Shown here in pieces: positions 43,758-53,404 of a stretch of 64,000 nt of DNA; the stretch's first letter is position 1, and each line of letters opens with the position of its first letter. A program made the translations under genes and the position numbers. The stretch is from assembly GCF_040370365.1 (NCBI RefSeq), contig NZ_BAABWQ010000001.1:310001-374000 (forward strand), read 5' to 3'. The notes beneath the pieces were generated by a model. It was not told the origin of the DNA and did not search any database. It saw nothing but the letters and a program-made list of their open reading frames with translations. Origin of the DNA: Shimia sp040370365 (GTDB lineage Bacteria; Pseudomonadota; Alphaproteobacteria; Rhodobacterales; Rhodobacteraceae).

Positions 43758-44542
43758 ATGCACCCGCTTTAGAGGTGAAAAACGTCACCTGGGCCCCGCG
43801 CAAACGCGATCCGCTTCTTTTGGAACCCACCAGCTTTGCGCTCAACGAAGGCGAAGTCATGGGCATTGTTGGTCCCAATGGCGCGGGCAAGACAACCTTA
43901 TTGCGGATGATCTACGGCTACAATCGGCCTTTGAGCGGTGACATTTTGGTGCGCGGAGAGTCTCTGCGCCAGATGGCACCGCGTGCCTTGGCCCGCCAAG
44001 TGGCGGCGGTGCTGCAAGAACAACCCTCTGACTTTGCGCTGTCCGTTCGCGAAATTGTGGCGCTTGGCCGTGTCCCGCATCGCTTGGGGCTCTCAACGCC
44101 CGGTCGCAGGGATGGTGAAATCATCTCAGCGGCGCTTGAGAAACTGAACCTTGAGCATCTGTCCTATCGCAGCCTGTCCACGCTGTCGGGCGGCGAACGT
44201 CAGCGTGTCATGGTCGCACGCGCCTTGGCGCAGGAGCCACATCTCTTGGTGTTGGATGAGCCCACCAATCACCTCGATATCCGCCATCAGCTTGAGGTCT
44301 TGCATCTGATCCGCGATTTGGACCTGACCATTGTGACATCCCTGCACGATCTCAACCTAACGGCTGATGTCTGCGACAAGGTGCTGGTGCTCAAAAACGG
44401 CAGCCAACAAGGTTTTGGCAACCCACGCGAGGTGCTTAAAGGCGCGCTCGTTTCAAACACATTTCAGGTGCACGCCCGGCAAGAGGAACTCAGCTTCAGC
44501 CAAAAACCGCACCTCACCTTTCAATTGCCTTCCAACGGCTAA
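43754..44542 (+). CDS. B12/iron-siderophore-type ABC importer ATPase
   Basis: A 262-residue FecE/BtuD-like ATPase: Walker A GPNGAGKTTLLRM near residue 42, signature LSGGERQRVMVARALAQE, Walker B LLVLDEPTNHLDI, and switch His in TSLHDLNLT. The order riboswitch, DUF1636, ATPase, binding protein, permease indicates a cobalamin (or cobinamide) importer rather than a siderophore one. The start overlaps the previous stop, so translation is coupled. Confidence 0.92.
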   Translation: MNAPALEVKNVTWAPRKRDPLLLEPTSFALNEGEVMGIVGPNGAGKTTLLRMIYGYNRPLSGDILVRGESLRQMAPRALARQVAAVLQEQPSDFALSVREIVALGRVPHRLGLSTPGRRDGEIISAALEKLNLEHLSYRSLSTLSGGERQRVMVARALAQEPHLLVLDEPTNHLDIRHQLEVLHLIRDLDLTIVTSLHDLNLTADVCDKVLVLKNGSQQGFGNPREVLKGALVSNTFQVHARQEELSFSQKPHLTFQLPSNG

Positions 44543-44551
44543 GGACCCCTC

Positions 44552-45505
44552 ATGAAACATACATCTATCGCCCTCGGGCTCCTTCTCGCAGCCCAGTCTG
44601 TGGCCGCAGAAACCACCGTGCAAAGCTGTGATCGTACCGTCACATTTGACGGCCCGCCAAAAGCTGCGATTTCCAACGACGTCAACTTGACCGAAATGAT
44701 GCTGGTCTTAGGTCTGGCCGACCACATGGTGGGCTACACCGGCATCTCCGGCTGGAAAACTCTGGACGAAGACATGCGCTCCGGTGTTGAGGCCCTACCC
44801 GAGCTCTCCGCCAAATACCCTTCCAAAGAAGTCCTTGTTGGCGCGGATGCCGACTTCTTCTTTGCTGGCTGGAACTACGGCATGAAAGTTGGCGGCGAAG
44901 TCACTCCAGACTCCCTCGCCCCATTTGGCATCGATGTGTATGAGCTGACCGAAAGCTGCATTCACATCGGCGAAAAGGCCAAAGTCAGCATGGACGACAT
45001 GTACAACGACCTGCTCAACCTCGGCAAAATCTTTGAGGTAGAAACCAAAGCACAGGAACTTGTCGACGGTTACAAAGCCGAGCTGGCGGATTTCACAACC
45101 TCGTTGGCAACAGCAGACGCGCCCCTGCGTGTGTTTGTCTACGACAGCGGCGAGGACTCACCCTTCACAGCGGGCCTCTACGCCATGCCAACCGCGATGA
45201 TCGAGGCCGCCGGCGGTACAAACATCATGGATGACTTTGAGAAAAGCTGGGGCACGGTCACATGGGAAGCCGTGGTTGAACGCAATCCCGAAGTGATCGT
45301 GATCGTGAACTACGGCAACGTCACTGCGCAAGAAAAGCGCGCATTCATGATGAACAACCCAGCTTTCGCAGAGCTGGATGCGGTGAAAAACGACCGCTTT
45401 GTGGTTCTGGAATATGTTGAAGCCACCCCCGGCCCGCGCAACATCAAAGCGGTGAAGAAACTGGCTGAAGGTTTCTGGGGCGCAACTGGCACGGCGAGCA
45501 ACTAA
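44552..45505 (+). CDS. Periplasmic binding protein for B12-type substrate (BtuF-like)
   Basis: A 317-residue protein with a Sec signal (MKHTSIALGLLLAAQSVAA). It has the TroA/FecB fold with a long connecting helix (YNDLLNLGKIFEVETKAQELVDGY, in parts) between two lobes. Near the N-terminus VTFDGPPKAAISNDVNLTEMM is typical. It should deliver cobalamin or a relative to the FecCD permease. It has AAGGA seven bases before the ATG, and ends directly at the permease start. Confidence 0.9.
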   Translation: MKHTSIALGLLLAAQSVAAETTVQSCDRTVTFDGPPKAAISNDVNLTEMMLVLGLADHMVGYTGISGWKTLDEDMRSGVEALPELSAKYPSKEVLVGADADFFFAGWNYGMKVGGEVTPDSLAPFGIDVYELTESCIHIGEKAKVSMDDMYNDLLNLGKIFEVETKAQELVDGYKAELADFTTSLATADAPLRVFVYDSGEDSPFTAGLYAMPTAMIEAAGGTNIMDDFEKSWGTVTWEAVVERNPEVIVIVNYGNVTAQEKRAFMMNNPAFAELDAVKNDRFVVLEYVEATPGPRNIKAVKKLAEGFWGATGTASN

Positions 45506-46534
45506 ATGGCCCAAGGACTCTCCCACCGCGACGTTCCCATGTGGATCGCCTTTTTAGGTGGATTTGCTGCGCTGGGAGCGTCCTTATCCTTTGCCATCTC
45601 GGTGGGCGCAATTTCTGTGCCCATCGACACGGTGTGGGGGGTATTTGTGTCCAAAGTGGGCCTTTGGGACGGGGAGCCCACGTGGTCCAAAGGTCGGGCG
45701 GCCATTGTCTGGGAAATCCGCTTTCCACGCGCGCTGCTGGCCATCATGGTCGGCGCCGGTTTGGCCCTTGTTGGTGCAACCCTTCAGGCGGTCACCCGCA
45801 ACCCACTTGCCGACCCGCATTTGTTGGGTATTTCTTCAGGCGGCGCATTTGGCGCCATTCTGGCGTTGTTGCACACAGGTTTGTTTCTCGGCCTTCTCAC
45901 TGTGCCGGTCATGGCCTTTCTTGGCGCACTTGCCGCCACACTTGCCGTGTTGGCTGTGTCACGTTGGGCGGGCGCCACCAGCGCCGACCGTCTGGTTCTG
46001 ACCGGTGTTGCGATGTCGTTTGTCATCATGGCATGCGCCAACATATTGATTTTTATGGGTGATCCCAAAGCAACACATACTGTGGTGTTCTGGATGCTCG
46101 GTGGCCTTGGCCTCGCACAATGGTCCCACCTGATTTACCCGCTCGCCATCCTTGTTCCGTGCGGTCTCTGGCTGTGGCTGCAAGCCCCGAAACTCAATGC
46201 GATGACCATCGGAGATGAAACCGCCAGCTCCCTTGGCATACCTGTGGGCCGCTTCCGGCTCAGCGTTTTTGTGGTTGGCGCCCTCATCACCGGTGTGATG
46301 GTCGCCTTCTCTGGGATGATCGGCTTTGTTGGTCTCATGGTCCCCCATATTGCGCGTCTGCTGACCGGAGGGGACTACCTTCGACTGCTGCCGATTTCCG
46401 CTTTGTTTGGTGGGATCTTTCTGTTGTGGGCAGATATCGCAGCCCGCACCATCATGGCGCCCGAAGATATCCCCGTTGGCATCGTCACTGGCCTTGTAGG
46501 AGGGCTGTTTTTCATCTTGTTGTTGCGCCGGTAA
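45506..46534 (+). CDS. FecCD-family ABC permease (BtuC-like)
   Basis: A 342-residue inner-membrane permease with about ten helices. Family stretches are IWEIRFPRALLAIMVGAGLAL, AVTRNPLADPHLLGISSGGAFGA (in parts) and GMIGFVGLMVPHIARLLTGGDYLRLLP (in parts), where the ATPase contacts lie. The ATG at 45506 begins on the base after the preceding stop. Part of the riboswitch-controlled operon; with the ATPase and binding protein it makes a complete importer. Confidence 0.93.
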   Translation: MAQGLSHRDVPMWIAFLGGFAALGASLSFAISVGAISVPIDTVWGVFVSKVGLWDGEPTWSKGRAAIVWEIRFPRALLAIMVGAGLALVGATLQAVTRNPLADPHLLGISSGGAFGAILALLHTGLFLGLLTVPVMAFLGALAATLAVLAVSRWAGATSADRLVLTGVAMSFVIMACANILIFMGDPKATHTVVFWMLGGLGLAQWSHLIYPLAILVPCGLWLWLQAPKLNAMTIGDETASSLGIPVGRFRLSVFVVGALITGVMVAFSGMIGFVGLMVPHIARLLTGGDYLRLLPISALFGGIFLLWADIAARTIMAPEDIPVGIVTGLVGGLFFILLLRR

Positions 46535-46636
46535 CCATCTCACACACCATCCTTTTTTCCCCTTCAGAATCGCTGGTTCTCTTTGCGTGTGGCTGGCATA
46601 CCTTTGGCCAACATCTCTGTGTGCAGGACTGCCTTT

Positions 46637-47512
46637 ATGACCACGATCATCTCCTCTCTCGCCGATATTTCTGAGCGCTACAAAGCGTTGTTTGTGGATC
46701 TTTGGGGCTGTGTGCACAACGGCGTCACTGCCTATCCGGAGGCGGTTGCGGCCCTGCAGGCCTATCGCGCCCGCGGTGGCATTGTGGTGCTGGTCACCAA
46801 CTCCCCCAAACCGCGCGCCGGTGTGGCCGAACAGATGGGCGCGTTTGGGGTGCCCAAAGACGCTTATGACACCATCGCCACCTCCGGTGACAGCGCCCGC
46901 GCCGCGATGTTTCAGGGGGCTGTGGGCACAAATGTCTACTTCATGGGCGAATGGGACCGCGACGAGGGGTTCTTCGAACCGCTTGAAATCCTTGACAATC
47001 CCACCCCCATCACCCGCGTGCCGCTGGCAGAGGCGGATGGCATTGTCTGCTGCGGGCCGTTTGACACATTGGCGGACCCAGAGGTCAACCGCGCCGATTT
47101 CCTCTATGCCAAAACCCACGGCATGAAGCTGCTCTGCGCCAACCCAGACATCATTGTGGACCGCGGTGAGATCCGCGAATGGTGTGCCGGCGCCTTGGCC
47201 AAACTCTACACCGATATGGGCGGAGAAAGCCTCTATTTTGGCAAGCCCTATCCGCCAATCTATGACCTCGCCCGCCGCCGGTTGAGCGCGTTGGGGGTGT
47301 CTCTTGAGGACAGCGACATTCTGGCGATTGGGGATGGCCCACAGACCGACATTCTCGGCGGCATGGGTGAAAGCATCGATTCGCTGTTCATCACCGGCGG
47401 GTTGGCGGCGGCAGAAACCCAGACCACCCATCAGCCCAACCCGGACGCGCTGAGCGCCTATCTGGCGGCAGAAAACGTGACACCACAGTTTGCGATTGGC
47501 AAATTGCGCTGA
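46637..47512 (+). CDS. HAD-IIA phosphatase (NagD-like, TIGR01459 type)
   Basis: A 291-residue hydrolase starting MTTIISSLADISERY. Motif I appears as FVDLWGCVHNG, motif II as LVTNSPKPR, and motif IV as LAIGDGPQTDILGGMG. In place of the usual DxDG, D-L-W-G is typical of this family; the second Asp being replaced by Trp might weaken phosphatase activity. Related proteins are widespread in alphaproteobacteria with unclear substrates, possibly nucleotides. The start follows AGGA nine bases upstream. Confidence 0.88.
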   Translation: MTTIISSLADISERYKALFVDLWGCVHNGVTAYPEAVAALQAYRARGGIVVLVTNSPKPRAGVAEQMGAFGVPKDAYDTIATSGDSARAAMFQGAVGTNVYFMGEWDRDEGFFEPLEILDNPTPITRVPLAEADGIVCCGPFDTLADPEVNRADFLYAKTHGMKLLCANPDIIVDRGEIREWCAGALAKLYTDMGGESLYFGKPYPPIYDLARRRLSALGVSLEDSDILAIGDGPQTDILGGMGESIDSLFITGGLAAAETQTTHQPNPDALSAYLAAENVTPQFAIGKLR

Positions 47513-47614
47513 CACAAACCGCTTGATTTTTCTGCAACTGCAAAGTAATTAAATTTCCAAACACGCACCCCGTGCGCCATGAAGTTGCGTCACCACCCCA
47601 ATCCGGAGGGTCCT

Positions 47615-48058
47615 ATGTTGGACAATCTGCCCCGCGGCACCATCTTTATCGAAGACCTGGAAATCGGCATGTCACGTTATGTGCGCAAAACCGTGACCGA
47701 TCAGGACATCGAGATGTTTGCCGCCGTGTCCACCGATCACAACCCGGTGCATCTGGATGAGGAGTACGCAGCGGACACCATGTTTGGCGGCCGCATTGCC
47801 CACGGCATGCTGACCGCCGGTCTGATCTCTGCGGTCATCGGCGAGCAGCTGCCCGGTCATGGCACGATCTATATGGGCCAGTCGCTGAAGTTTCTGGCCC
47901 CCGTGCGCCCCAATGACACGGTGGTGGCCACGGTCACAGTGCGCGACATCGACATCGCCAAACGCCGCGTCCACATGGACTGCGCCTGCACCGTGGAGGG
48001 CAAAAAAGTCCTCACAGGCGACGCAACCGTCATGGCTCCCTCACGCAAACTCGACTAA
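47615..48058 (+). CDS. MaoC-family dehydratase ((R)-specific enoyl-CoA hydratase-like)
   Basis: A 147-residue hot-dog-fold protein. The catalytic hydratase-2 motif DHNPVHLDEEYA has the Asp and His of PhaJ enzymes, followed by FGGRIAHGMLTAGLISAVIG. These convert enoyl-CoA to (R)-3-hydroxyacyl-CoA for polyhydroxyalkanoate or beta-oxidation bypass. ATG at 47615 with CGGAGGG upstream is preferred over an ATG 36 bases earlier. It converges with mfd. Confidence 0.9.
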   Translation: MLDNLPRGTIFIEDLEIGMSRYVRKTVTDQDIEMFAAVSTDHNPVHLDEEYAADTMFGGRIAHGMLTAGLISAVIGEQLPGHGTIYMGQSLKFLAPVRPNDTVVATVTVRDIDIAKRRVHMDCACTVEGKKVLTGDATVMAPSRKLD

Positions 48059-48062
48059 TTAG

Positions 48063-48087
48063 AGCCTGCAAGAAAGGCTGCATTTTT
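48063..48087 (+). terminator. Possible weak terminator after the MaoC gene
   Basis: AGCCT (48063-48067) can pair with AGGCT (48075-48079), and TTTTT follows at 48083-48087. The stem is only five pairs, so this is tentative. Confidence 0.35.
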
Positions 48088-48131
48088 GGCTCAGATTGGG
48101 CCCCAAATGACACCTCCGCAAAACAGCCGCG

Positions 48132-48151
48132 ATACAGATGCAATACCGACG
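48132..48151 (+). repeat. Dispersed 20-bp element, copy 2
   Basis: Sequence atacagatgcaataccgacg, 19 of 20 identical to 1388-1407, and likewise in a convergent gap, ending two bases before the mfd stop codon. It is preceded by ccgcg as in the longer form of copy 1. Confidence 0.6.
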
Positions 48152-48153
48152 CG

Positions 48154-51100
48154 TTAATTTGCGGCTTTTGCCTTGGCCTTTTTCTTCTCAGTCACAACTT
48201 TTTGCGCCAGATCACGGGCAATCGCAAACGCCCCTTTGATCTTATCTGCGTTCTTCACCCAGTCCCGTCGCACAACAATCTTGTTGTCTTTGACCTTGGC
48301 CAGACCTTTCTGATCCTGAATGAACTCCACCAAGCCTTGCGGTGAGGCAAACTTGTCGTTGTGGAACTGAATCGTCGCGCCTTTCGGGCCGCCATCCAAC
48401 TTTGCTATTCCAGCCTTTTTGCACATCTCCTTGATCCGCACGATCAAGAGCAACGTATTGACCTCTTTCGGTAATTTCCCGAACCGGTCAATCAACTCCG
48501 CGGCAAACCCCTCCAGCTCCACCTTGCCCTGCAATCCGCTGAGACGGCGGTAGAGGCCAAGCCGCACATCAAGGTCCGGCACATAGGCTTCCGGAATCAG
48601 AACCGGCACACCGAGGTTGATCTGCGGGGCCCATTGATCATCCGCATCACTCAAGCCTTCAAGCTCACCCGCCTTGATCTTGGCAATCGCTTCTTCCAGC
48701 ATCGACTGATACAGTTCATAGCCCACATCGCGCATCTGGCCAGACTGCTCTTCCCCCAGCAGGTTCCCTGCCCCACGGATATCAAGATCTTGAGAAGCCA
48801 AGGTAAATCCAGCTCCCAGTGTGTCTAAGGACCCGAGCACCCGAAGCCGTTTTTCCGCAGCAGGCGTCAGCACATGCCGGGGTTTTGTGGTCAAGTAAGC
48901 ATAGGCTCGGGTCTTAGAGCGCCCCACGCGCCCGCGAATTTGATACAGCTGCGCCAAGCCAAACATATCGGCCCGATGCACAATCATCGTATTGGCGGTT
49001 GGGATATCGAGCCCGGACTCCACAATGGTGGTCGCCAACAACACGTCATATTTGCCGTCATAGAAGGCATTCATCCGGTCATCAAGTTCCCCGGCCGCCA
49101 TTTGCCCATGTGCAACAACCACGCTGACCTCTGGGACGTGATCACGCAGAAATTCTTCAATTTCAGGAAGATCGCTGACACGCGGCACCACATAAAAACT
49201 CTGTCCGCCCCGGTAGTGTTCCCGCAAAAGCGCTTCTCGCACAGTGACCGCATCAAAGGTGCTTACGTATGTACGTATCGCCAGACGGTCGACCGGCGGC
49301 GTGCCAATGATCGACAGGTCTCTCACCCCGGAGAGGCTCAACTGCAGGGTTCGCGGAATGGGCGTCGCCGTCAGGGTCAGCACATGCACATCGCTGCGCA
49401 TCTGCTTGAGCCGTTCTTTGTGCGCCACGCCGAAGTGCTGCTCTTCGTCGATGATCAGAAGCCCAAGATCTTTGAATCGCACTGATTTGGCCAGCAAAGC
49501 ATGGGTTCCAACAACAATGTCCACGGTGCCGCGCGCCATGCCGTCGCGAGTCTTTTCCATCTCTTTTGCCGACACAAACCGCGACAAAGCTCTCACTTCC
49601 AATGGAAAGCCCCGGAACCGTTCGGCAAAGCCTTTGGCATGTTGCCGCGCCAACAAAGTGGTTGGGGCAATCAAAGCGACCTGCTGGCCCGACATGGCCG
49701 CCACAAACGCCGCCCGCATCGCCACTTCCGTTTTGCCAAACCCGACGTCCCCACAAATCAGACGATCCATGGGGCGGCCCGAGGACAAATCATCGATAAC
49801 ATCGCCAATGGCGCGCAGCTGATCATCGGTTTCCTGATACGGGAAGCGCGCGGAAAACTCTTCCCACGCGTGGTGTTGCGCCTCCAAAACGGGTGCGGTG
49901 CGCAGTTCGCGTTCGGCAGCAACGCGGATCAAACGATCCGCCATATCGCGAATGCGCTCTTTCAGTTTGGCCTTCTTGGCCTGCCATGCGCCGCCGCCAA
50001 GCCGATCCAGAAGCCCTTCATCATGTCCGTATTTGGACAAGAGCTCGATGTTCTCCACTGGAAGATAAAGCTTTGAACTCTCGGCATATTCTAAGGAAAT
50101 CGTTTCATGCGCCGCGCCGGCGGCCGTGATCACCTCAAGCCCCAGATAGCGCCCAATCCCATGGTCTACATGCACCACCAAGTCACCTGGGCTGAGCGAT
50201 TGCGTCTCAGTCAGAAAGTTCTCAGCGCGCTTTTTGCGCCGTGGTGCGCGGATAAGCCGATCGCCCAACACATCTTGTTCTGAAACAACCGTCATCGTCG
50301 GCGTCTCAAACCCATGCTCAAGCGCCCAAACCGCCAGATACAGACCGGTCTTTCCAATCCGCGACGCATCTTTCACCGGAATGGTTTCCGCCAGCCCCTC
50401 ATCTTCAATCAACCCGCTCAACCGCTCGCGCGCGCCCTCAGAGTAACTTGCGATCACCACAGGACCATCTGGCAGTTTCTTGCGCACATGATCGGCAAGC
50501 GCGCCAAAAAGACTGACGTTTTCTTGCTGACGTTCCGGGGAGAAATTTCGACCAATACGTCCGCCAGCATCTATTGTACCGGGCCCTGAGGCTTGTTGCA
50601 GTGCGGAGAAATGCAACATCCGCCGCCCAGAAACCGCGCTGTCCCACGCGGATTCGTCCAAATACAACAGCGCAGGAGGAACCGGTTTATAGACCGTATC
50701 CATCCGTGCTTTCTGGGTCATTGCATGTTGACGGGTCTCGTATTGATCTTGCACAGACTCCCAACGTGCAATCCGCGCCACATCTGATTGATCGTCGACA
50801 GAAATTGACGCGTTTGGGAGATAGTCAAAGAGCGTTTCCAACCGGTCGTGAAAGAATGGCATCCAATGCTCAACACCTTGATGTTTGCGCCCTGCACTGA
50901 TTGCCTCATACAATGGATCGTCTGTGCCAGCTGCACCAAATTCGATCCTGTAATTCTGTCGAAACCGTGTGATCGCCGCTTCATCTAAAATCACTTCGGA
51001 CACAGGCGCCAATTCAATCTGCTTCAGAGTTTCCGTGGTGCGTTGCGTCGCGGGATCGAACCGGCGAACCCCATCCAAAACGTCACCGAAGAAATCAAGA

Positions 51101-51621
51101 CGCACAGGCCCGGTGTCGCCCGGAGGGAAGATATCGATAATGCCCCCACGGATGGCGTAGTCCCCGGGCTCCATCACCGTAGGCGCCTGAGAAAACCCCA
51201 TGCGTACCAAAAACATACGCAGCGACTCTTCATTAACGCGTGTGTCCACCTCCGCCCGAAATGCCGCCTCTTTGAGCACATCACGTGCAGGCACGCGTTG
51301 GGTGGCGGCATTTAAGGTTGTCAGCAGGACAAACTGCTGCGGCATACCATGCACCAGCCCTGCCAATGTCGCCATGCGTGTCGCAGAGATGTCCGCATTG
51401 GGTGACACACGATCATACGGCAGACAGTCCCAGCCGGGAAAGACAATCACGGGCATGTCCGGTTGAAAAAACGCCAAGGCAGCTCGTGTCGCGGCCATAC
51501 GTTTGTCGTCGCGCGCCACATGGATCACCGGGCCGCCGGACTTAGCCACCTCATTTAAGATCAGCTGTGCGTCAAAGCCTTCCGGTGCCCCGCCCACAGA
51601 AATGTGCTGCGTGTCGTTCAT
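48154..51621 (-). CDS. mfd: Transcription-repair coupling factor
   Basis: A 1155-residue SF2 translocase of the normal length. The N-terminal UvrB-like and UvrA-binding modules are followed by the RNA-polymerase-interacting domain (GDLVVHVDHGIGRYLGLE near residue 490), translocation motifs (DVGFGKTEVAMRAAF Walker A near 640, DEEQHFG box, TLTATPIPRT, RGRVGRSKTRAYAY), and the C-terminal TRCF regulatory domain. It removes stalled RNA polymerase and recruits UvrA. The end is a Lys/Ala-rich tail (KKKAKAKAAN) of unclear importance. Confidence 0.97.
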   Translation of the reverse strand: MNDTQHISVGGAPEGFDAQLILNEVAKSGGPVIHVARDDKRMAATRAALAFFQPDMPVIVFPGWDCLPYDRVSPNADISATRMATLAGLVHGMPQQFVLLTTLNAATQRVPARDVLKEAAFRAEVDTRVNEESLRMFLVRMGFSQAPTVMEPGDYAIRGGIIDIFPPGDTGPVRLDFFGDVLDGVRRFDPATQRTTETLKQIELAPVSEVILDEAAITRFRQNYRIEFGAAGTDDPLYEAISAGRKHQGVEHWMPFFHDRLETLFDYLPNASISVDDQSDVARIARWESVQDQYETRQHAMTQKARMDTVYKPVPPALLYLDESAWDSAVSGRRMLHFSALQQASGPGTIDAGGRIGRNFSPERQQENVSLFGALADHVRKKLPDGPVVIASYSEGARERLSGLIEDEGLAETIPVKDASRIGKTGLYLAVWALEHGFETPTMTVVSEQDVLGDRLIRAPRRKKRAENFLTETQSLSPGDLVVHVDHGIGRYLGLEVITAAGAAHETISLEYAESSKLYLPVENIELLSKYGHDEGLLDRLGGGAWQAKKAKLKERIRDMADRLIRVAAERELRTAPVLEAQHHAWEEFSARFPYQETDDQLRAIGDVIDDLSSGRPMDRLICGDVGFGKTEVAMRAAFVAAMSGQQVALIAPTTLLARQHAKGFAERFRGFPLEVRALSRFVSAKEMEKTRDGMARGTVDIVVGTHALLAKSVRFKDLGLLIIDEEQHFGVAHKERLKQMRSDVHVLTLTATPIPRTLQLSLSGVRDLSIIGTPPVDRLAIRTYVSTFDAVTVREALLREHYRGGQSFYVVPRVSDLPEIEEFLRDHVPEVSVVVAHGQMAAGELDDRMNAFYDGKYDVLLATTIVESGLDIPTANTMIVHRADMFGLAQLYQIRGRVGRSKTRAYAYLTTKPRHVLTPAAEKRLRVLGSLDTLGAGFTLASQDLDIRGAGNLLGEEQSGQMRDVGYELYQSMLEEAIAKIKAGELEGLSDADDQWAPQINLGVPVLIPEAYVPDLDVRLGLYRRLSGLQGKVELEGFAAELIDRFGKLPKEVNTLLLIVRIKEMCKKAGIAKLDGGPKGATIQFHNDKFASPQGLVEFIQDQKGLAKVKDNKIVVRRDWVKNADKIKGAFAIARDLAQKVVTEKKKAKAKAAN

Positions 51622-51660
51622 CGCTCTGCATCTTTCAATTCAACAGGTTCCGAGGGAAAG

Positions 51661-52185
51661 TTAACCCAAAGGTGAAACCAGAAGGTTTTGGTACATGCCC
51701 CATAGAGAGGTAATGAAAATAGAGATCATGCCAACAAATTGCACCCAAAATCGGTGCCGGGACAGCCGCTTACGCAAGGCATCTCCCACAAGCGACTCTT
51801 CTTGAATTTTACGTGACACACGAATGCTGATCATGCCGACCAAGCTCATCGGACACAGGATCAGAAACACCGCTTGCGCAAATTCAACGCCGTAAACCCA
51901 CCCCAGAACGATCAACCCTGTCATCACAAAACTGACGATCGCGATCAGCCATAGGCCGGAAACGTTGGCGATGTGCAGGATGCGATTGGTGTTGACCCGC
52001 ACCAAATCGTGAAAATCATCCTCTGCCTGTCCACCTTTGCGCTTCGCGCGTAGCACCAGATCCCAAGGCACACCCAGCACCCAATGGCTTGCAGACGACC
52101 AAAAAACAGCCAATGCAATCCAGAACCAGAGGTTCGAAAAGCTGCGGAAATCGATGAGTTCTAGTACGGTTTGGCTCAGGTCCAA
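51661..52185 (-). CDS. Small four-helix membrane protein
   Basis: A 174-residue protein with hydrophobic segments at about 17-37, 74-98, 100-122 and 145-167, charged loops (LRAKRKGGQAEDDFHDLVRVN; ISIRVSRKIQEE) between. In related Rhodobacterales an equivalent is sometimes labelled component of SufBCD complex, a label I regard as unproven. It lies 39 bases downstream of... that is, upstream in transcription of mfd, and is divergent from hemB. Function unknown. Confidence 0.75.
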   Translation of the reverse strand: MDLSQTVLELIDFRSFSNLWFWIALAVFWSSASHWVLGVPWDLVLRAKRKGGQAEDDFHDLVRVNTNRILHIANVSGLWLIAIVSFVMTGLIVLGWVYGVEFAQAVFLILCPMSLVGMISIRVSRKIQEESLVGDALRKRLSRHRFWVQFVGMISIFITSLWGMYQNLLVSPLG

Positions 52186-52302
52186 GGTCTTTACTGCCCT
52201 TTAGATTTTCACCCCACATACCTTGCTCCTGCGGCAATTCCTAGCCTTGAGATGCGGGAATTTCCATGGCACCTGTGAGAGCGACAATTTTCGGAGCCCG
52301 TC

Positions 52303-53301
52303 ATGACCCTCACGCCTGCTGCTTTCCCTTCTGCGCGCTTGCGACGCACACGCCAATCCGCGGCCCTTCGTGGCCTGGTACGTGAAAACACACTTACGGT
52401 GGAGGATCTGATCTGGCCGGTTTTTGTGCGCGACGGCGAAGGTGTTGAAGAGCCGATTGCCTCCATGCCCGGTGTGTATCGTCGCTCGGTGGACAAGATT
52501 GTGGAGGCAGCGCAAGAGGCCGCCGATCTTGGCATTCCTGTGATCTGTTTGTTTCCTTACACCGATCCGTCGCTGAAGACTGCGGATTGCGCCGAAGCGT
52601 GGAACCCAGACAACCTCTCAAACCGCGCCACCCGGGCAATCAAAGCCGCTGTGCCCAACATCGCGGTGATGACCGATGTTGCGTTAGATCCTTACAACAT
52701 TGACGGCCACGATGGATTTGTCGAAAACGGCGAAATCGTAAACGACCGCACGGTCGAAGCCCTGGTCAAACAAGCTTTGTCACAAGCGGACGCCGGCGCG
52801 GATATCATCGGTCCCTCTGACATGATGGATGGGCGCATTGGCGCTATTCGGACCGCCCTTGAGACAGCGGGCCACCACAATGTCACCTTAATGAGTTATA
52901 CGGCAAAATACGCGTCCGCCTTCTATGGACCCTTTCGGGATGCCGTGGGCGCGTCTGGCGCGCTCAAAGGTGACAAAACAACATATCAAATGGATCCGGC
53001 CAACTCCGATGAAGCGCTGCGTCTTGTGGCGCGTGACCTCGCTGAGGGTGCAGATATGGTGATGGTAAAGCCGGGCATGCCATATCTCGATATTTGCCGT
53101 CGCGTGAAAGAGTCTTTTGGCGTGCCAACCTTCGCCTACCAGGTCTCTGGCGAATACGCGATGATTCAGGCCGCCGCCCAAAACGGGTGGATCGACGGCG
53201 AGCGCGCCATGATTGAGAGCCTCATGGCGTTCAAACGTGCCGGATGTGACGGAATTTTGAGCTATTTCGCGCCAATGGTCGCCCGCAAAATCGGCCAATA
53301 A
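52303..53301 (+). CDS. hemB: Delta-aminolevulinic acid dehydratase (porphobilinogen synthase)
   Basis: A 332-residue enzyme joining two ALA into porphobilinogen for heme, chlorophyll and B12. The two Schiff-base lysines are in SYTAKYASAFYGPF near 200 and VMVKPGMPYLDI near 250. The metal site around DVALDPYNIDGHDG lacks the Zn-binding Cys cluster, so it is the Cys-free, Mg-type enzyme common in this group. It is divergent from the membrane protein and monocistronic or read with the following SYLF gene. Confidence 0.96.
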   Translation: MTLTPAAFPSARLRRTRQSAALRGLVRENTLTVEDLIWPVFVRDGEGVEEPIASMPGVYRRSVDKIVEAAQEAADLGIPVICLFPYTDPSLKTADCAEAWNPDNLSNRATRAIKAAVPNIAVMTDVALDPYNIDGHDGFVENGEIVNDRTVEALVKQALSQADAGADIIGPSDMMDGRIGAIRTALETAGHHNVTLMSYTAKYASAFYGPFRDAVGASGALKGDKTTYQMDPANSDEALRLVARDLAEGADMVMVKPGMPYLDICRRVKESFGVPTFAYQVSGEYAMIQAAAQNGWIDGERAMIESLMAFKRAGCDGILSYFAPMVARKIGQ

Positions 53302-53404
53302 ACCGCAGATATAGTGACATCACCGCAGCAGCGACCTATACTGGTTGCAATCCGGATCAAAAAACCGGCGGTAAGAGCAGATATAAACAAACGGGCGACA
53401 GACC

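Noticed and set aside
45959..47515. A 518-codon open frame on the minus strand
   Set aside because: It runs antisense through the FecCD permease and NagD-like genes, both of which have clear families. Its sequence is rich in His, Gln and Arg, typical of the reverse of GC-biased genes.
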